NCBI GenBank assembly: GCA_027924645.1
Contig: BSBN01001149.1
Span: 4,650,001-4,714,000, forward strand
Reading direction: 5' to 3'
DNA length: 64,000 bases
Source: Cunninghamia lanceolata
Taxonomy: Eukaryota > Streptophyta > Pinopsida > Cupressales > Cupressaceae
Position numbers and translations under genes: made by a program. The notes beneath the pieces are model-generated. The model had not been told where the DNA came from and made no database searches. It worked only from the letters and a program-made list of their open reading frames with translations. Each line of letters opens with the position of its first letter. Within the stretch, counting starts at the first letter, position 1. This document shows positions 48,201-61,254 of this stretch, one piece after another.

Positions 48201-48830
48201 CTCTCCAAGTGTGTATGAATGAATGACTAAATGATGATTTCCAAATGCCAAATGACCTTGTATATATATGTAACTTGTATCCCTGCAATAGGGCTGACCA
48301 AGGCAAGAGAGATTATAATTTTGAATTGCAAAATTCCCTCCAAGAGGGCCGACCACCTTCTCTCCATATGAGCTCCCAAAACAAATTAAATTAAAGATAT
48401 AATTTGTTTATTATTTTATGTCCTTCAAGCGCTAGAATAGGAATATTATAATTTATTGGGCGCCAAGGTAATAGTAATAATAATGCCCTCCATGATGATG
48501 TATACAATGTGATCATGAGTGACGGCATAAGCAAGGCTCCCGAATATTTCTCTTGGCATGAAACATGGCATCCACACAACACAATACTATCCCTTGGTAT
48601 GATTATGTCAAGTCTCTATATCCCATAGCATATCTCCATGCGAATAACTCTCCCAAATGATTCGCTCCAAGGAGGATAAATTATTTTATCCAAGACAAGT
48701 GCATCAAAGGCATCAGAAAAATATGACAAGTCATCTCCAATACTCAAGATGTCTCCCAAAAATCTCGGAGTGTGGGAATTAGCCAAATCTCTGTCCAATG
48801 GTGACCATTCCAAAAAATGGGGGCATTACA
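45210..48830 (-). mobile_element. Solo LTR B1 (hosting C1), target duplication GTCAT
   Basis: LTR of about 1,347 bp in two parts, 45210-45751 and 48021-48830, separated by solo LTR C1. Starts TGTAATATCCCAAATGGG and ends GGGGGCATTACA on plus, flanked by GTCAT (45205-45209, 48831-48835). A TATA-like run (about 48245-48265) suggests minus orientation. B1 sits between RT and RNase H of E1. Related copy B2 is at 57266. Confidence 0.85.
45752..48020 (-). mobile_element. Solo LTR C1, target duplication ATGCC
   Basis: 2,269 bp inside LTR B1, flanked by ATGCC (45747-45751, 48021-48025). On plus it begins TATCATGTCCCTATATTG and ends AAGGGGACATTACA. Strand is given relative to the copy at 58845. The first 300 bases are very AT-rich. 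A minisatellite of two 43-bp units lies at about 47480-47565 (words GTGGTGAAG and TGCAATGAAGCCCTTG). Confidence 0.85.
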
Positions 48831-48835
48831 GTCAT

Positions 48836-49859
48836 GTTGAGTGAAAACCACTCCAAGTGCATAATCTTCTCTAGGTCAACACGTATAACATCTCTATCAA
48901 CAATGTAACCAAGGTACTACTAAATCCTCTCCATTCCAAAATAACACTTCTCTATCTTAGCATGGAGCTTATGCTAGCGTAAGATGGAAAGAACTTGTTG
49001 AACAAGTTAGAGGTGCTATTTTCACATCTTACTAAAGATAAAGATGTCTAAGTAGATGGGCACAAAAAGCTTGAAAAGTCCAAGTAATGGCATGAAGGTA
49101 GCAAGTACATTGGTCAAACTCAAAGGCATAACAAACCACTCAAACAAGTTCTCCTTGGACTTGAAAACAATCTTCTAGATGTCAACTAACTTGAGAAGCA
49201 CCTAATGATACCTGATTTCAAATTAATTTTTGTGAAAAAAATTGTCCCTTTGAGCTAGTGCAAGGCCCAATAGTCAATGTAGAGTTGCCACATTCCATCC
49301 TTTATGGCAAGTACAACTGAACTTCCATGAAGTGAGGCACTTGGCCAAATATGACCTTTTTAGATCAGGTCCTAATTCTCTCTTGATCTCATCATTCTCT
49401 AGGACTGATCATCTGTAAGTGGGCTATTTGGTAGTGGTATGCCAGGGATAAGCCCAATCGAATTCTTCACCTAGCCATGCAAAGGCATGCAAGTGGGTGA
49501 TGTGAACACATTTGTATATTGACAACATCTAGTCCATTTGTTCGATTGTAATATTAAAGTTGACATTGTAGCATGTGCAGTTGCTAGCTGCCACAAATTG
49601 TTTTTCATCAAGTCTGATCACGAGCACGACAAATGTTCTAGTCTAAGCAATTACACACTAGCATTACTTCACACTAACACGGACACTAGCTTCGTGGGAG
49701 CCACTTTTGGTATCCTATGCTTTCTATTGCAAAGTTTGATGATGATGCTCTAAAATATAGCCTCATAAACACCATCATGCTTGTACATGTAGGGTTGTCC
49801 CAGCAAAATATCACAAATGTCCCGGAGTGTCACATCACAAACCACCTCATCTTTGAAGG
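48836..49859 (-). pseudogene. Gypsy reverse transcriptase and protease C-terminus (E1)
   Basis: The first part (49859-49750) is the end of the protease: KDEVVCDVTLRDICDILLGQ and then PYMYKHDGVYEA. RT motifs follow: IQKGHIWPSASLHGSSVVL, then MWQLYIDYWAL, then TKINLKSG, then EWFVMPLSLTNVLATFM, a YLDIFIFSKM box in place of YLDDILIFS, and KLHAKIEKCYFGMERI with YLGYIVDRDV. The catalytic YxDD has lost an Asp. The order agrees with a Ty3/gypsy polymerase. Solo LTR B1 separates RT from RNase H. Confidence 0.85.
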
Positions 49860-49864
49860 GTTTG

Positions 49865-51410
49865 TGTCATGTCTCGATATTAAGCATTGTTTAAATTAAA
49901 GATTTAAAATGTCATGTTAAATATCCCGCCATAGTCAATTAATAAATATATATAATATTATATGATATATCTATAAATATTTTAAATATTAACCAATGTA
50001 TTATATTTATAAATAACCAATACAAATATAAATATAAATATTAAAATAGCATAATATTATTATATGATAATAAATATAAATGTTAATATTAATATTAATT
50101 ATTATTATGATTGTAATATAATAAACATATTTATATAAATGAATATAAATCATACATTATATAATAATATATTTATAAAAAAAAGGGCTAAAAAGTAGCG
50201 ATCTCATTATATTATGCAAACTAATAGCCTTGCAAACTATTATAAATACAATTGGCAGCGAATTACAATGAACAACAATTATATTATAAAAAGACATGAC
50301 CTTTGTGAAAAGGTATAGTCATTGATAATTTAGGAAAATATGAAGGTAGAGAGTGGAGGAAGCAACGAAACACAACAAAATACAATGAAGCAAGCAAATA
50401 TAAAATTAATAATTTATGAGTCTATTACAGACATGATTGAATATTAATTGCTTGGGAAAATAAGATAAGTATGCTACAACTATATTCCCAAAGAAAGAAA
50501 TAAATTAATATCTATAAGTTATTTCATTATTTTTTTTATTCAGAATGATATTAATTAAAGGGATTATAATATGAATGATATTAGAATATAGATTTAAGTA
50601 ATAAATTGAGTAATATAAGAAAGCAATATTATAAATAATATATTATTAACAAATATCAATATTAGTGATTAAATATTATTATAATTCTAAATATAAATAT
50701 ATATAGATGATATGATAGCATGTTATAGTCAAGGTGGAGCGAATAACTAACATGATATAGATAGCTTAAACATCTATGAATAACATGATTATAAATGCTT
50801 AGAGAATCCATCATCATTAGGACTAAGCCCCAATAAAGAGTAATCATACTTGATTTATGTAATGAAGGCAAGGTCCTTAGAAATAAACCCATGATATAAG
50901 ATCATAGAACACATTGAGAGATTGGAGGTAGACTTGTTAGGAAGAAGCAGCATTAATACATCGAAAGGTAGATAAGACCGGCGGTGGAATGGACCATGTT
51001 ACATCATACTTAGGCAATGGATAAGACCTACGGTGGAATGGACTATGCTACATCATACAAGGGCAATAAGTAAGACCTGCGGTGGAATGGGCATACGTTA
51101 CATCATACAAAGGCACTTAGTAAGACCTAAGGTGGAATGGGCATGTGTTACATCATACAAAGGCACTACCACAGAGGATGATTCATGCAACCTAACAAGA
51201 GATAGTACCCCATCTCCACTAAGGTTTGAAAATGAATAAGATTAACATATAATAGACAACCCTAAGTATGAATCTACTTAAGGATTGGATAATTGAATTA
51301 TTGATATATGTTGATATTATAAGAAGAATTGATTACTAATGTTCTCTTTTACAAGTTGAAATTTTGTGCAAGGTTAAGAAAATTTTGACTTGCTAGAAGG
51401 GGACATTATA
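49865..51410 (-). mobile_element. Solo LTR C2, target duplication GTTTG
   Basis: 1,546 bp inserted in the protease gene of E1, flanked by GTTTG (49860-49864, 51411-51415). Begins TGTCATGTCTCGATATT and ends AAGGGGACATTATA on plus; ends match C1. Carries four tandem ~50-bp units at 50972-51170 with the core AAGACCTGCGGTGGAATGG. Confidence 0.85.
50972..51170. repeat. 50-bp minisatellite inside LTR C2
   Basis: Units begin near 50972, 51022, 51071 and 51121; each reads TAAGACC, GGTGGAATGG and TTACATCATAC in order. C1 and C3 have a different repeat in the comparable part of the LTR. Confidence 0.85.
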
Positions 51411-51680
51411 GTTTGATAGAATAGGATAGACAACACTATCAACTGACATGAATGTCTCTACCTAACTTCCCGATTTGACAACATATGAATGTGGGAAGGC
51501 ATTGTTTTCATATTGAATCCCTTGACTATCTCAGTAGAGATCAAGTTCTTTTGGCTTCCAATGTCCACAATGAAACATAAAGCCTTATTGGTCACCCACA
51601 TGTATGAGAAAAATAAATATTCTTTGTCCTCTAGTGGCAAGAGCTTTGCAGCAGCAATGGTGGCATGTGTGTCTACCACA
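51411..51680 (-). pseudogene. Gypsy protease N-terminal half (E1)
   Basis: On minus, HATIAAAKLLPLEDKEYLFF followed by FIVDIGSQKNLIS, the retropepsin core, with I in place of T/S in D-T/S-G. The protein continues to about 51416 and resumes after solo LTR C2 at 49859, giving the full protease once the LTR is removed. The Ile after the catalytic Asp would probably inactivate it. Confidence 0.75.
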
Positions 51681-52965
51681 ATGGTTTGATCCCCTTCACT
51701 CTAATCAAACATGTTTGCAAGTAAGGATGCAGAGTCTATCTCCAACTCCTGTGACTTTGTTAGGAGAGCCTTCTTGGCATGATAGTCCTTCTAGTCATGT
51801 CACAACCCATAGGCTCTTCGTTTTCTTGCCACTTTTCTCTCATGTCTGTTTTTCAAGGCGAAATATCCTTGCTTTCTTGCTTTTTAGTGAACCTATTGTT
51901 ATCGTTGTCTCCCTTCAACTTGACACTTGCAAAAAGTATTTTCTTTGGTGTTTTTTGCAAGAAAGTATCCTATGTTGCTTTCTGGCAAACCTGTTCTTGT
52001 TCTTGTCTCCCTTCAACTTGACACCTACAAAAGAGTCTTCCTTACCTTTGGGCTTAAATTTATCTTCAACCTTCACTGTGTAATAGTAGGCAGTCCCCAA
52101 GGATTTGATATTAAAAATTGCCATCTCCATCCAGATGAAGTGGCATTTTGCTTTTCTTTGGTGTTTGCTTCTATGACAAATATCCATCATTGCTTTCTAG
52201 CAAACTTGTTCTTGTTGTTGTCTCCCTTCAACTTGACACCTACAAAAGAGTCTTTCTTACCTTTGAGTTTGAATTTCTCTTCAATCTTCACTATGTAATA
52301 GTAGGCAATCCCCAAGGATTTGATATTCAAAATTGCCATCTCCGTCCAAATGTAGTGGTGACAACCATTACATTACTTGAGGGCCCGATGCTTCTCAAAG
52401 TCCTTGATGTCAAGTTTTGCAAATAAAAAATGAAAAGTATCGATGTAGTCTTGTACCAATTGGTCCTTTACTCGCAATAGTTGACATTGGATGTACTTTT
52501 CTTCATATGTGCCCTCAAGAAAAAATAATTTCTTGATGGCTTCCATAAAATCTCCCTAGGTGGGATTGACCTTCATTACCTGTCAAAGTGGAGCCCCAGA
52601 TTCCTCCGAAGCTAGCAAGGTAGCCTTCCAGCATTGTTGAACATGGGGCTTCGCTTTGAGAAGAGCAAATCTGATTTTCTCTAAATCTGAGAAATAACTT
52701 ACAAAGAAACATTTTTCCAATTTGGAAATTCCAATCCTCAATTAGTCTGCATCAATTTTTCCTTCAAAGGTGTGGATGCAAAGCAAGCTTAATCTTTTAA
52801 AGGAGTCTAATTGCCAAATGGTCTATCCATTAAGACTTGTGATGTGCTCGGGCTGTTTTGGAGCATTTGCACAAACTAGTTCATCATCTCTACTTGTATT
52901 TATAGAGCCTCCTCAATCAACACCTTGAAGGGAACTAAGTATATAGCTTGTTCTTCTGTACCCAT
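51681..52965 (-). pseudogene. Gypsy gag remnant (E1)
   Basis: Starts at the ATG at 52965 (MGTEEQAIYLVPFKVLIEEA). A DRPFGN...PLKD stretch and a capsid-like region (52750-52450: FPNWKNVSL, then AGRLPC-like and W-K-type segments) follow with many stops. At 52190-51915 a Lys-rich nucleocapsid-like stretch (KFKPKGKEDSFVGVKLKGDK) stands before the protease. Two near-repeats of a ~240-bp segment at about 51900-52060 and 52190-52320 show the gag C terminus was duplicated. Confidence 0.6.
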
Positions 52966-55516
52966 TGTTATGGGACAGAAAAGCCGATTCCTGAATTTGC
53001 ATTATTTTGCCCAAGTCCATCAAAGAGTTCCTAAAATATTCAAAATGGCTCCCAAGTGTTTGAAAAGAAAACAAGTTCTTTGCCTTTCAGCGCTTTCATG
53101 GTTCCTTGTCCTTCCAATTTGCTGAAATATAAACAAGTTCACAATAGTTCTATTTTTCCGAAAAGAAAAAGTTTTAAGGTTCCCAAGATACCCGAATTGC
53201 CGAAAATGCTTAAGTGAGCAGAAATAAGGAGAAAGTAAAGGGAGAAATAAACAAAGTGATGGGCGAATATTTTTTATGGGTTTTAAAGTATTCTAGAGGC
53301 TTTATAAAGCTGTGAAAGCATTTTTCAGGGGTTTCCCAAGGTTCTATTTTTCTGTATCTCTTAATAGGCCACCATGAATGCCTGGGTCGACTTGTTTTAT
53401 GGCTGATGGAGACTTCAATACAGCAAGTACAGGTTGGTCAATGGAGTAATGGCGGCAAGTGGTTGCCCTATTTTTCCCGCCCAACAATCCCATGTAGAGG
53501 AGAGACGTAAAATTACATTGCTATATATACATGATATGAAGGCATTTTAATGGAGGATTCGAGCCAGATTGGAGAGCAGAAGGAGGCATAGTTTTCAACA
53601 GGTCTTCAAACATTTCCAAGTGTCAATTTATCAGGAAACCAGTATTCAGATGTGTATGCAGATTTAATGTTGCAGCTAATATCATTTCGCGAACTTCTCC
53701 AGGATTTCATGTGTTCTTTTTGGGAAATCTCCAGCAATGCACAGGTTTCCCCTTGTAATGTTTTATTGCATGAATATAATTGATGATTTGAGCAGCACGA
53801 TAGGCTCTCAAAACATTGCATCCTTTGTAATGATCATTTCATGAGTTGTATATGAATGAATGCAGTGAAATATTGGATAACTAAGTATATCCATGATCTG
53901 TTATCAGTTTTATGTGTAAGCACCCATATGCTTCTGTATATTTGTTCTCTTTTGATAAATTGGTGACTCTGTAGCCTGGAATAGGCACCGATCTGATTTG
54001 CTTGATCACCCACAAATTTATAAAACAACAAAATCATTTTATGTGTGAACAGCAATACAAAGGCTTCATTTGGTTCTGATTTACCAAGGCAAGTTCAGTA
54101 TAAACTCATTAAATCTTGCATTCCTCAGGCCAAATGTGTGTTTTGGCATCTTCCACGTACTGGAGATGTGTTTATCAGTTTAAACTAGAGGTTTTTATAA
54201 TGCAATAGGCGTGTTTTAATCTGGTGACAACATTGGGATTAGAACTGCATTTTCGGTGCTACTGCAACAGTGTGATTTTAAGCATATCTTTTGTTGTTAT
54301 TAATCCCTGTTGAGGGATACCTCTAGGAATACCCTCCTAAGTTTAATTAAGCTTAAAGTGAAGAGGAGATAACCCACTCCTATGAGTTAGCTTTTAACCA
54401 TCCGAGATCTGTTGATAAGCCCCTATTTTACCTTCTTGATGACGTCCCCTGGCCCTAAAGGTGAAAACATACTCTAGGATTTAAGACCCGCAGTTTTTGG
54501 TCTTAACATCCATCTGCAATCATTTGTCTTTTAGAAAGATAATCTAACAAATTTCTTGTCTTCAAGTAGAGTTTTTAATATTTTGACCATGTTCAATGGT
54601 ACATGCAAGAGCGAATAGGCTCTAATACCACTAATCTGAATTAAGCTGGTAATTTACAGAACAATACACTAGTTGATGAACTCAATGTAATATGGGCACT
54701 AATTGAACAAAATTTAAACAAGACAATATCAACAATTACCAAATAGTTGTACAAAATAGATCTTTATTTCAACTGAGAACCTATGCAACATGGGCAAATT
54801 CTTTAGGAGAAATGCATGCCCTATATTCTGCTTACATGCTTCAAATTCAGCTATTATATAACCTTACAATACAAAAATAGAAAATTTACTAAAAATAGTA
54901 AATCAGGGTTCTTGGTGAGAACTAAAGAGTCACCACACTTGGAGGAGACCTGTGTTCCTGGGAGTTGAAATGGGCAATCTAAGAAGAACAAACTTAATAA
55001 AAAACTAAAAATTATCATTAGAGTTAACTAGTTTTGGTAGCCCTACTTGTCAAATTCATAACCCCTATCTCATTGCTCAAAATTGAAAGTCAGGAAATGC
55101 ATTGGAAAGCTTAGGTCACAAACTAATTTATCTGCCTTGAAGTGGTGTAAACATACTCCAAATGGTGCATTGTTAAATTCCACTCCGAAGGACCCCAAAA
55201 ATGCAAAATACAAAAAATATAGAAAATACCCAAAAAATCCTGAAAATTTAGAATTATATCTAAAATTGTGACTAAGATGACCCGTGATGTTTACTAGATC
55301 ATATTACCAACTATATTCCATTATTTTATCTTATGTTTCACATAAGGATTGCTTTTTAAATACTAGTAGTTATAGCAAGTGGATAAGGACCCCATGTACA
55401 AAGTAATACAAGATGAGACAAAGGCTATAAAAACGCATCCTTGGAAGATGACTTTAAAGGAAGAAAAATCTACAAAACACACTCATGCCAAGAATCTATA
55501 GGTTTTCCACACAAAT
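52966..55516. other. Leader and probable 5' LTR of E1, with other LTR-like sequence
   Basis: On minus, AGTGGTATTAGAGCC at about 54617-54632 looks like a primer-binding site (initiator Met tRNA type) for E1; a CAGATTAG word before it matches the site at 25.6 kb. If so, the 5' LTR lies above 54637. The block 53250-54330 has plus-strand LTR features (a TATATATACATGATATG box near 53521 and a CTGGTGACAACATTGG word near 54222) and may be a separate insertion. No gene recognised. Confidence 0.4.
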
Positions 55517-57059
55517 TGTAATGTCCCCTTTCCATCAATGATCAAAAAATTGAAAATATGTTAGCCTTATTTTTTTATTTCCCAAAGGCTAACTTAATGG
55601 TTAGGGAAATGGGACTTTTAAAAGATTAATATAAGTTATGGAATGCCTCAATTTGCTAAATTATTCATTATATAACTTATATTCTTTTAAAAGTATATTG
55701 TATATTGCATTTAGTGGGCGTTGGGTCTGGTGGGGCCCTTCCTCTATGAATGCCTATTCTAGGCCAAGCTTGTGGGGTGGGAGCGCTCAATAGTGGGTAT
55801 TAAATATTATTCCCATTGCATGGGCATCGAGTGTTGGTGGAAGGAGGTCTATAATCTAATTCGCTCATTTTGGAGCCTTCTTCATGCGGTTTGAATTTTC
55901 ACCTGACTTCTAGAGCGCATGTGTTGTTTAGCAAGGTTTTGGAGGTGTTTACCTCAAAATCATCCAGTTTCGATTGTGAGAGACCAATCCTAGCTAGGGC
56001 AATCGATGATTTCAAATCAGAAATCATATTTGTGCATAATGGAGTTTGACATATTTTGAAGGGTTTGTTTGGCATGTCTGGATGCAATATTTTGGGCGTC
56101 AGCTTGTTTGTAGTCTGGGTTTTCATTGTTTTGGCAGTTACAGCTGATTGAGAATAGAACCTTCAATGAAGCGACCAAAGCGTATGAAGTTTGAATCTTT
56201 CTTGCAGACTTGGGGACTGAAGGGAGCCGTACATACTCAGGAGGCACATGTGTCAGTGCTAAAAGAATCCGTCGTTGTTTAGGGTCTCAGTTTCCACACA
56301 TTCTGAGCGTCTTGTATGTTGTTTGGGGTTGCAACAAGATTGAGGAGGATCTGAACTGTATATTTTAGTTTGTGAGCTTTTTAGTGTATCCATGGCAGCC
56401 GTCCCTGCAAGGACGTGAGGGTGTTGCAGCAGAAAACACCTCAAGTTTACCTGATTTATCCATTGGAACTTAGATGCCCAGCATAGAAGAGTCTAGTGAC
56501 AATATTTATTGGGTGGGATCTCCAAGTTATGAACGAACTAGGCAATTTATGTGGTTTCTAGGCATACACAGGAGCCTGATTTCTACAGCAGTCATCAATC
56601 AGCCATCTCTGAGTTTATATGAAGGATTGATATTGCAAAAGATTCATTCAAGCTTCTGCAGTGACATAACAGTTTGAATCTTGAGGTCTTTTTTCAAAGG
56701 TAATTTTGTCATTCCTATGTCCATGTTCCTTGCAATACTGCAGAGGTACTTCTTTGAAAAGGAAAATCAGATTTAGCAAGTTATTTAAATCAGTTTTCAA
56801 TGAATTTTTTTTGTTAAGTTTATTAAGCCTCAATCTAGGGTGATCATTTCACAAATCATCAAACACCAACTCTTCTTTGGAAACAAGCTCAAACTCTTAG
56901 TTGAGAAAACATTGCCCTTAGGATTCCACCTTACTTTTTACAGTTATTAAGGACAAGAAGGTTGAGGAGAATAATTTATTGATCCACTTCAATGCAGCGT
57001 CCCTATTCACAAAAACCCCATGGATGCATTCACAATCATTGAAGTTATAAGGGAAGTCA
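55517..57059. mobile_element. Possible solo LTR, flanked by CAAAT
   Basis: Starts TGTAATGTCCCCTTTCC, the same opening as LTRs C and E, and is preceded by CAAAT (55512-55516). A CAAAT also follows GGGAAGTCA at 57060-57064, giving a plausible 1,543-bp element with a five-base duplication. The 3' end lacks the expected CATTACA, so the right boundary is uncertain. No internal gene. Confidence 0.4.
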
Positions 57060-57265
57060 CAAATGATAAAACAACAAATTGTGTAATATGTCTAAATTTG
57101 ACCTTCTTTAGCTGCTGAGGGGAAATATACAAAGTTACAAACAAACCAACAGCATTATAATGGACTCATCTTTGTTGTCTGTGGTAGTCATTCTATTTAT
57201 GGAGCATCTTGAGAAGAAAGCAGTCAACTCTAACCCCTTAAAGCTAAATTTGATCCAAGTGGATT
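57060..57265. other. Short spacer between LTRs
   Basis: No gene seen. Probably old host sequence or remnant of another element. Confidence 0.4.
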
Positions 57266-58844
57266 TGTAAATATCCCAAATGGGGATATTTTCTACTAAT
57301 TTGGATTTACGGGCTTTCCAAAATTCTAGACTTTAGATTTCTGCTTAAACCCTGATTTTTGAATTTTCTGAACTTCAAATCAGACTTAAACAAATGTTTA
57401 TAACAGCCCATAAACCATGCCAAATCATCACAATATCATCACCAACAAGATTGCCAACAATATATTTGAATTCCACAACCAAATATGCAAGTAAACCACT
57501 TCAAATTGCAACCACAAATGACTGAAATACAAATCAGAAGTCTTCTGCTACAAAAATCAGAATTTACCAAGTCTTCAATTACATCAAATAGCATGGGCAA
57601 ACAAGACAAACATGCCCAACAACAATCTGCCCTAACCCTAAGGGTTGTACATACCAGAACAAGCCAAAAATGACCTCCGAATGATAGCAAAAAGACCTCC
57701 AAGGAGTGCTGCTCCAATTAGGGCATGAAACCCTAACCCTAGAATCTTGAATCACCAAGGAAATCTGCTCCGGAAAGTGATCTCAATGAAGCCCAAGATG
57801 CCAACAAACCACCATAATCAATCCTCCAATGATGGCGCTCCACAATTAAGGTTAAACCCTATGCAAAGGATGACACATCCACTAATGGAAACACCACAAA
57901 CTAGGGCGAATCAGGTCTGCACTTTCTGCTGCTACAAATCTGCAATGTCTTCAAAACCCTGATTCAAAAATCGCCTTCAACAATCCACAAATGTGATCCT
58001 CCAAAGTGGCGCTCAATCACTCCTTCAAAGATGATTTATTTCTGCTCAAAGGTGATGATAAATTACTGCTCCAACTGGCTCAATAAGATCTTCAAGGCTG
58101 CTCCGAAATTCTGCTCTAAAAATGTTTGATTTCTGCTCCAAATGATATTAGAATTCTGCTTCAAAAGATATTAGAATTCTGCTCCAAACTTTGTGAATCT
58201 CCAATGAAGTGCAAGTAGACCTCCGTTATGAAGTCTTCCCAAGATGAATTAGGTTTTTGTCCAATTCACCTTATATTCTCAAGGGTTTTCTTCCTTGGAA
58301 TATAATGCAAACAAGTGCAGTCCAAAAGGAATAAATGACAAGCTAAATGATGATCCAAATCGCTTCAAATGATTTCCTATTTATACATAACTTTTGCCCT
58401 CTCAAATAGGGCCGACCTAGTCTTTATGTTTTTTTTGTTTTTATTTTATTTTATCTCCCAAGATAGGCCGACCACCTTCCTTGGGTGCTCCTCTTAAGAC
58501 CTTGGCCGACCAAAAGATGTTTTCTTTTATTTGTTTATCCTTCAATCCTGGCCAACCTTACTTAGCAGTGCTGGCGCTCCACAAAACAAATTAAATATTT
58601 GTTTTCTTAGTCTTCACTCCTCCAATGTGCCAACAATAAGAATGATATCACGCATCAAGTCATCCACATGTTATCTCCTCCAAGAGCAAATCACAAGATC
58701 AAACGAAATGAAGCCAATCTTCCTTACACCAAGCCAATCTTCCTTACACCAAGTCGCCCTACAAATGGCAATTTTCCACACTTCTACCATCCCTAGATGG
58801 TTTGCTCCACTAGAGGGCAAATTATTTTATTCAAAGAAAATACA
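57266..58844 (-). mobile_element. LTR B2, interrupted by C3
   Basis: Starts TGTAAATATCCCAAATGG like B1 and shares its later words (AAATTATTTTAT and the TATAAATAGG box on minus near 58378-58390). It stops at about 58844 where C3 begins. The remaining third of the LTR should lie beyond D2, outside the window. The body is rich in GGCGCTCC and TGCTCC words, as in B1. Confidence 0.7.
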
Positions 58845-60702
58845 TGTAATATCCCCTTCTGGCAAGTCAAAATTTTCTCAACCTTGCACACAATTTCAAC
58901 TTGTAAAAGAGAACATTAATGACCAATTCATCTTTATAATATCAACATATCTCAATTAGAGTTGACATTCACATGTAACAATCAATATCAAAGTTCATAT
59001 ACTTTCCATATTTCCTCTTAGGATTAGTAACCTTATAATCATAAGTCAATATGCATTTCACATATCTATTATATATGTTCCATGGTTTACCTCAGGAGAG
59101 ACATCCATGAGCCTGAACATTAATCAAACCTATGCCACTCACCCAATATGGGAGGGTGCGTTAAGGCGCTGGTACACAAGACCCACTGTCGTAGGCCCAA
59201 GGGTTTCACCACTTGGCTCAAGGGGCTTCACGCTATGCATCCGGCGATACTTCACCCTCTTGAGAGTCACCTACCGCTAAGCCATTACTAGTATCCAGGT
59301 CTACGCAACCATAGGACCAAGGGCTTCACATTATACATCCGGCGATACTTCACCCTTGGCTCGGAGGGGCTTCATCGCTATACATCCGGCGATACTTCGC
59401 CAGCTCGAGGGTCACCTAGGTGCTAGATCCTAACCGCTTTTCTCTAACCACCAATCTCATACTTATAGGGTGTGTAGGTGGATTAATGATGAGGCTTCTA
59501 TTCTCATCCCGAGTATTCCATGACTATGAATTACGCTTATTAGAATTACCTTTACTATCCCGTGATCCTCATGGAACACAAGATGGTACAATTAGATCAT
59601 ATTACTTATTTGCACTATCTCATGATTGCCTTTCACATCACTTGGCAATATTCAATATGCCTTCTTATAGGAATAGCATTCATCATCTTGTGCCTTAATA
59701 AGCTATGAATATAAGTATTTTTCATGATACTAGGATTGTATATCCTTACTTTACATTTCAGTCTATTCTATTATCATGGATATTCTACATTCATAGATTT
59801 GAACATTTCTTAATATCATTGTAAGCATATGTTAATTTATCCTACATTTCATGTTATATCAATGAAAGCATTCTATATTATATTATTCTAAACATTCTCA
59901 TATTTCAACAGTCATGAACGTTCATACTTATGCCATATGATATTATATTAATTTAGAGAGGATTCATTTTAGATTAATAGCAAGATTCTTACCTTAAGAG
60001 CCCCCTGGGTCTATATATGAATGGATGTTTATCTATATTTTCCAATACTTGTCTTGACTGTTGTGACTGGATCAGTGTATAAGATCAAATCTGATGTTAA
60101 TGTATTGATTAACTTTCCAATCTGCTCTTTATAGTTGGACCTGTGCTACTCAGATAACCCGATTTCTTGATTGGTATGAAGAGAACTTCTTGCTGATGTT
60201 TAGAACTTGTCGTCTGATCGAAGGTGAGATGATCCTAAACCCTGTTGTGACTCACTCTATGTTGAAACAGTCACCTTATATTGAGAGCGCCAAACAATAA
60301 CTTCACAATGATATGTAATCTCAAACCGGTGCTCAGGAAGTGCTTGGTGTCCATCACCAGAGATAACCACCGCAGTGCCTTCAAGATTTCAAATCGTCGC
60401 TTATGACAATTTCTTCGGTCTTCAAGATGATACTCGTATATCAATGTCTATTGGCGATTCCTTCCTTATATCAATGCTCCAAGGTATGTGAAGTCGCGAT
60501 CCTCTAACAATGCAAAACCTTTAACATATGCCACGTCAATCTGTAATATATATAATCCTTTTTTTTCTTATATATTATACGCTGCCTTAATTCCCTCACT
60601 GTTCGATTACTGATGGATATTCCATATACGTATATGGCAAATCTCTTATTAATATCTCCCTTTTTATCGGATTAAGACATTCTTTATAAATGATGTCATG
60701 AT
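58845..60702 (+). mobile_element. LTR C3, interrupted by D2
   Basis: Starts TGTAATATCCCCTTCTGGC, matching the reverse complement of the C1 and C2 right ends over at least 70 bases, and so lies in the opposite orientation to them. Contains three GGGCTTCA...CATCCGGCGATACTTC units near 59222, 59320 and 59367. The sequence runs into D2 at 60703 without reaching the C-type right end. Confidence 0.7.
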
Positions 60703-61010
60703 TGTTTACTGGCAATGTAGTATTTCATACAGACATAGAGTAAACAGAATTATGTAGTATAGTGCATAACACAAAACATGAAATTATAACAGCATTGCAC
60801 AGAATAAAGCATTGTTCCCATTCATTGAATATATCAGTATTACACTACAATGTTACAATGTTGTTCTACATTGGAATGACGATACATATATAGGTTGTCT
60901 AACGGTTGCCAACCATCGCCGACACCGGTCGGGAGTAACTACTCGTCGATACCAACTAACCAACATATTTACCGATACAACAACATAACAAATATAATTT
61001 CCGCCTAACA
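60703..61010 (-). repeat. 3' LTR of D2
   Basis: 308 bp, shorter and clearly diverged from the D1 LTRs but sharing the TGTTTACTG start and several blocks. Confidence 0.8.
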
Positions 61011-61254
61011 TCATCCCCCCCAAAAAAAAAACAAGTCTTCTAGACGACGGAAAAACATGAAGTATCAAGTGACATTAGGTAAGCTCTGCCAGACTGATGA
61101 CAATGCTGAAGTAGGAGCTGTGTAAAAGTAGAACCAACACATTTGGAACCCCGGCCAGTAGACCAACCAACCAAGGGACCCAATCTGATAGCACACTGAA
61201 TGTTGCGAATGTTGCACCCCATTGCTCACTGAATCAAGATAGTACTAGTTTGAT

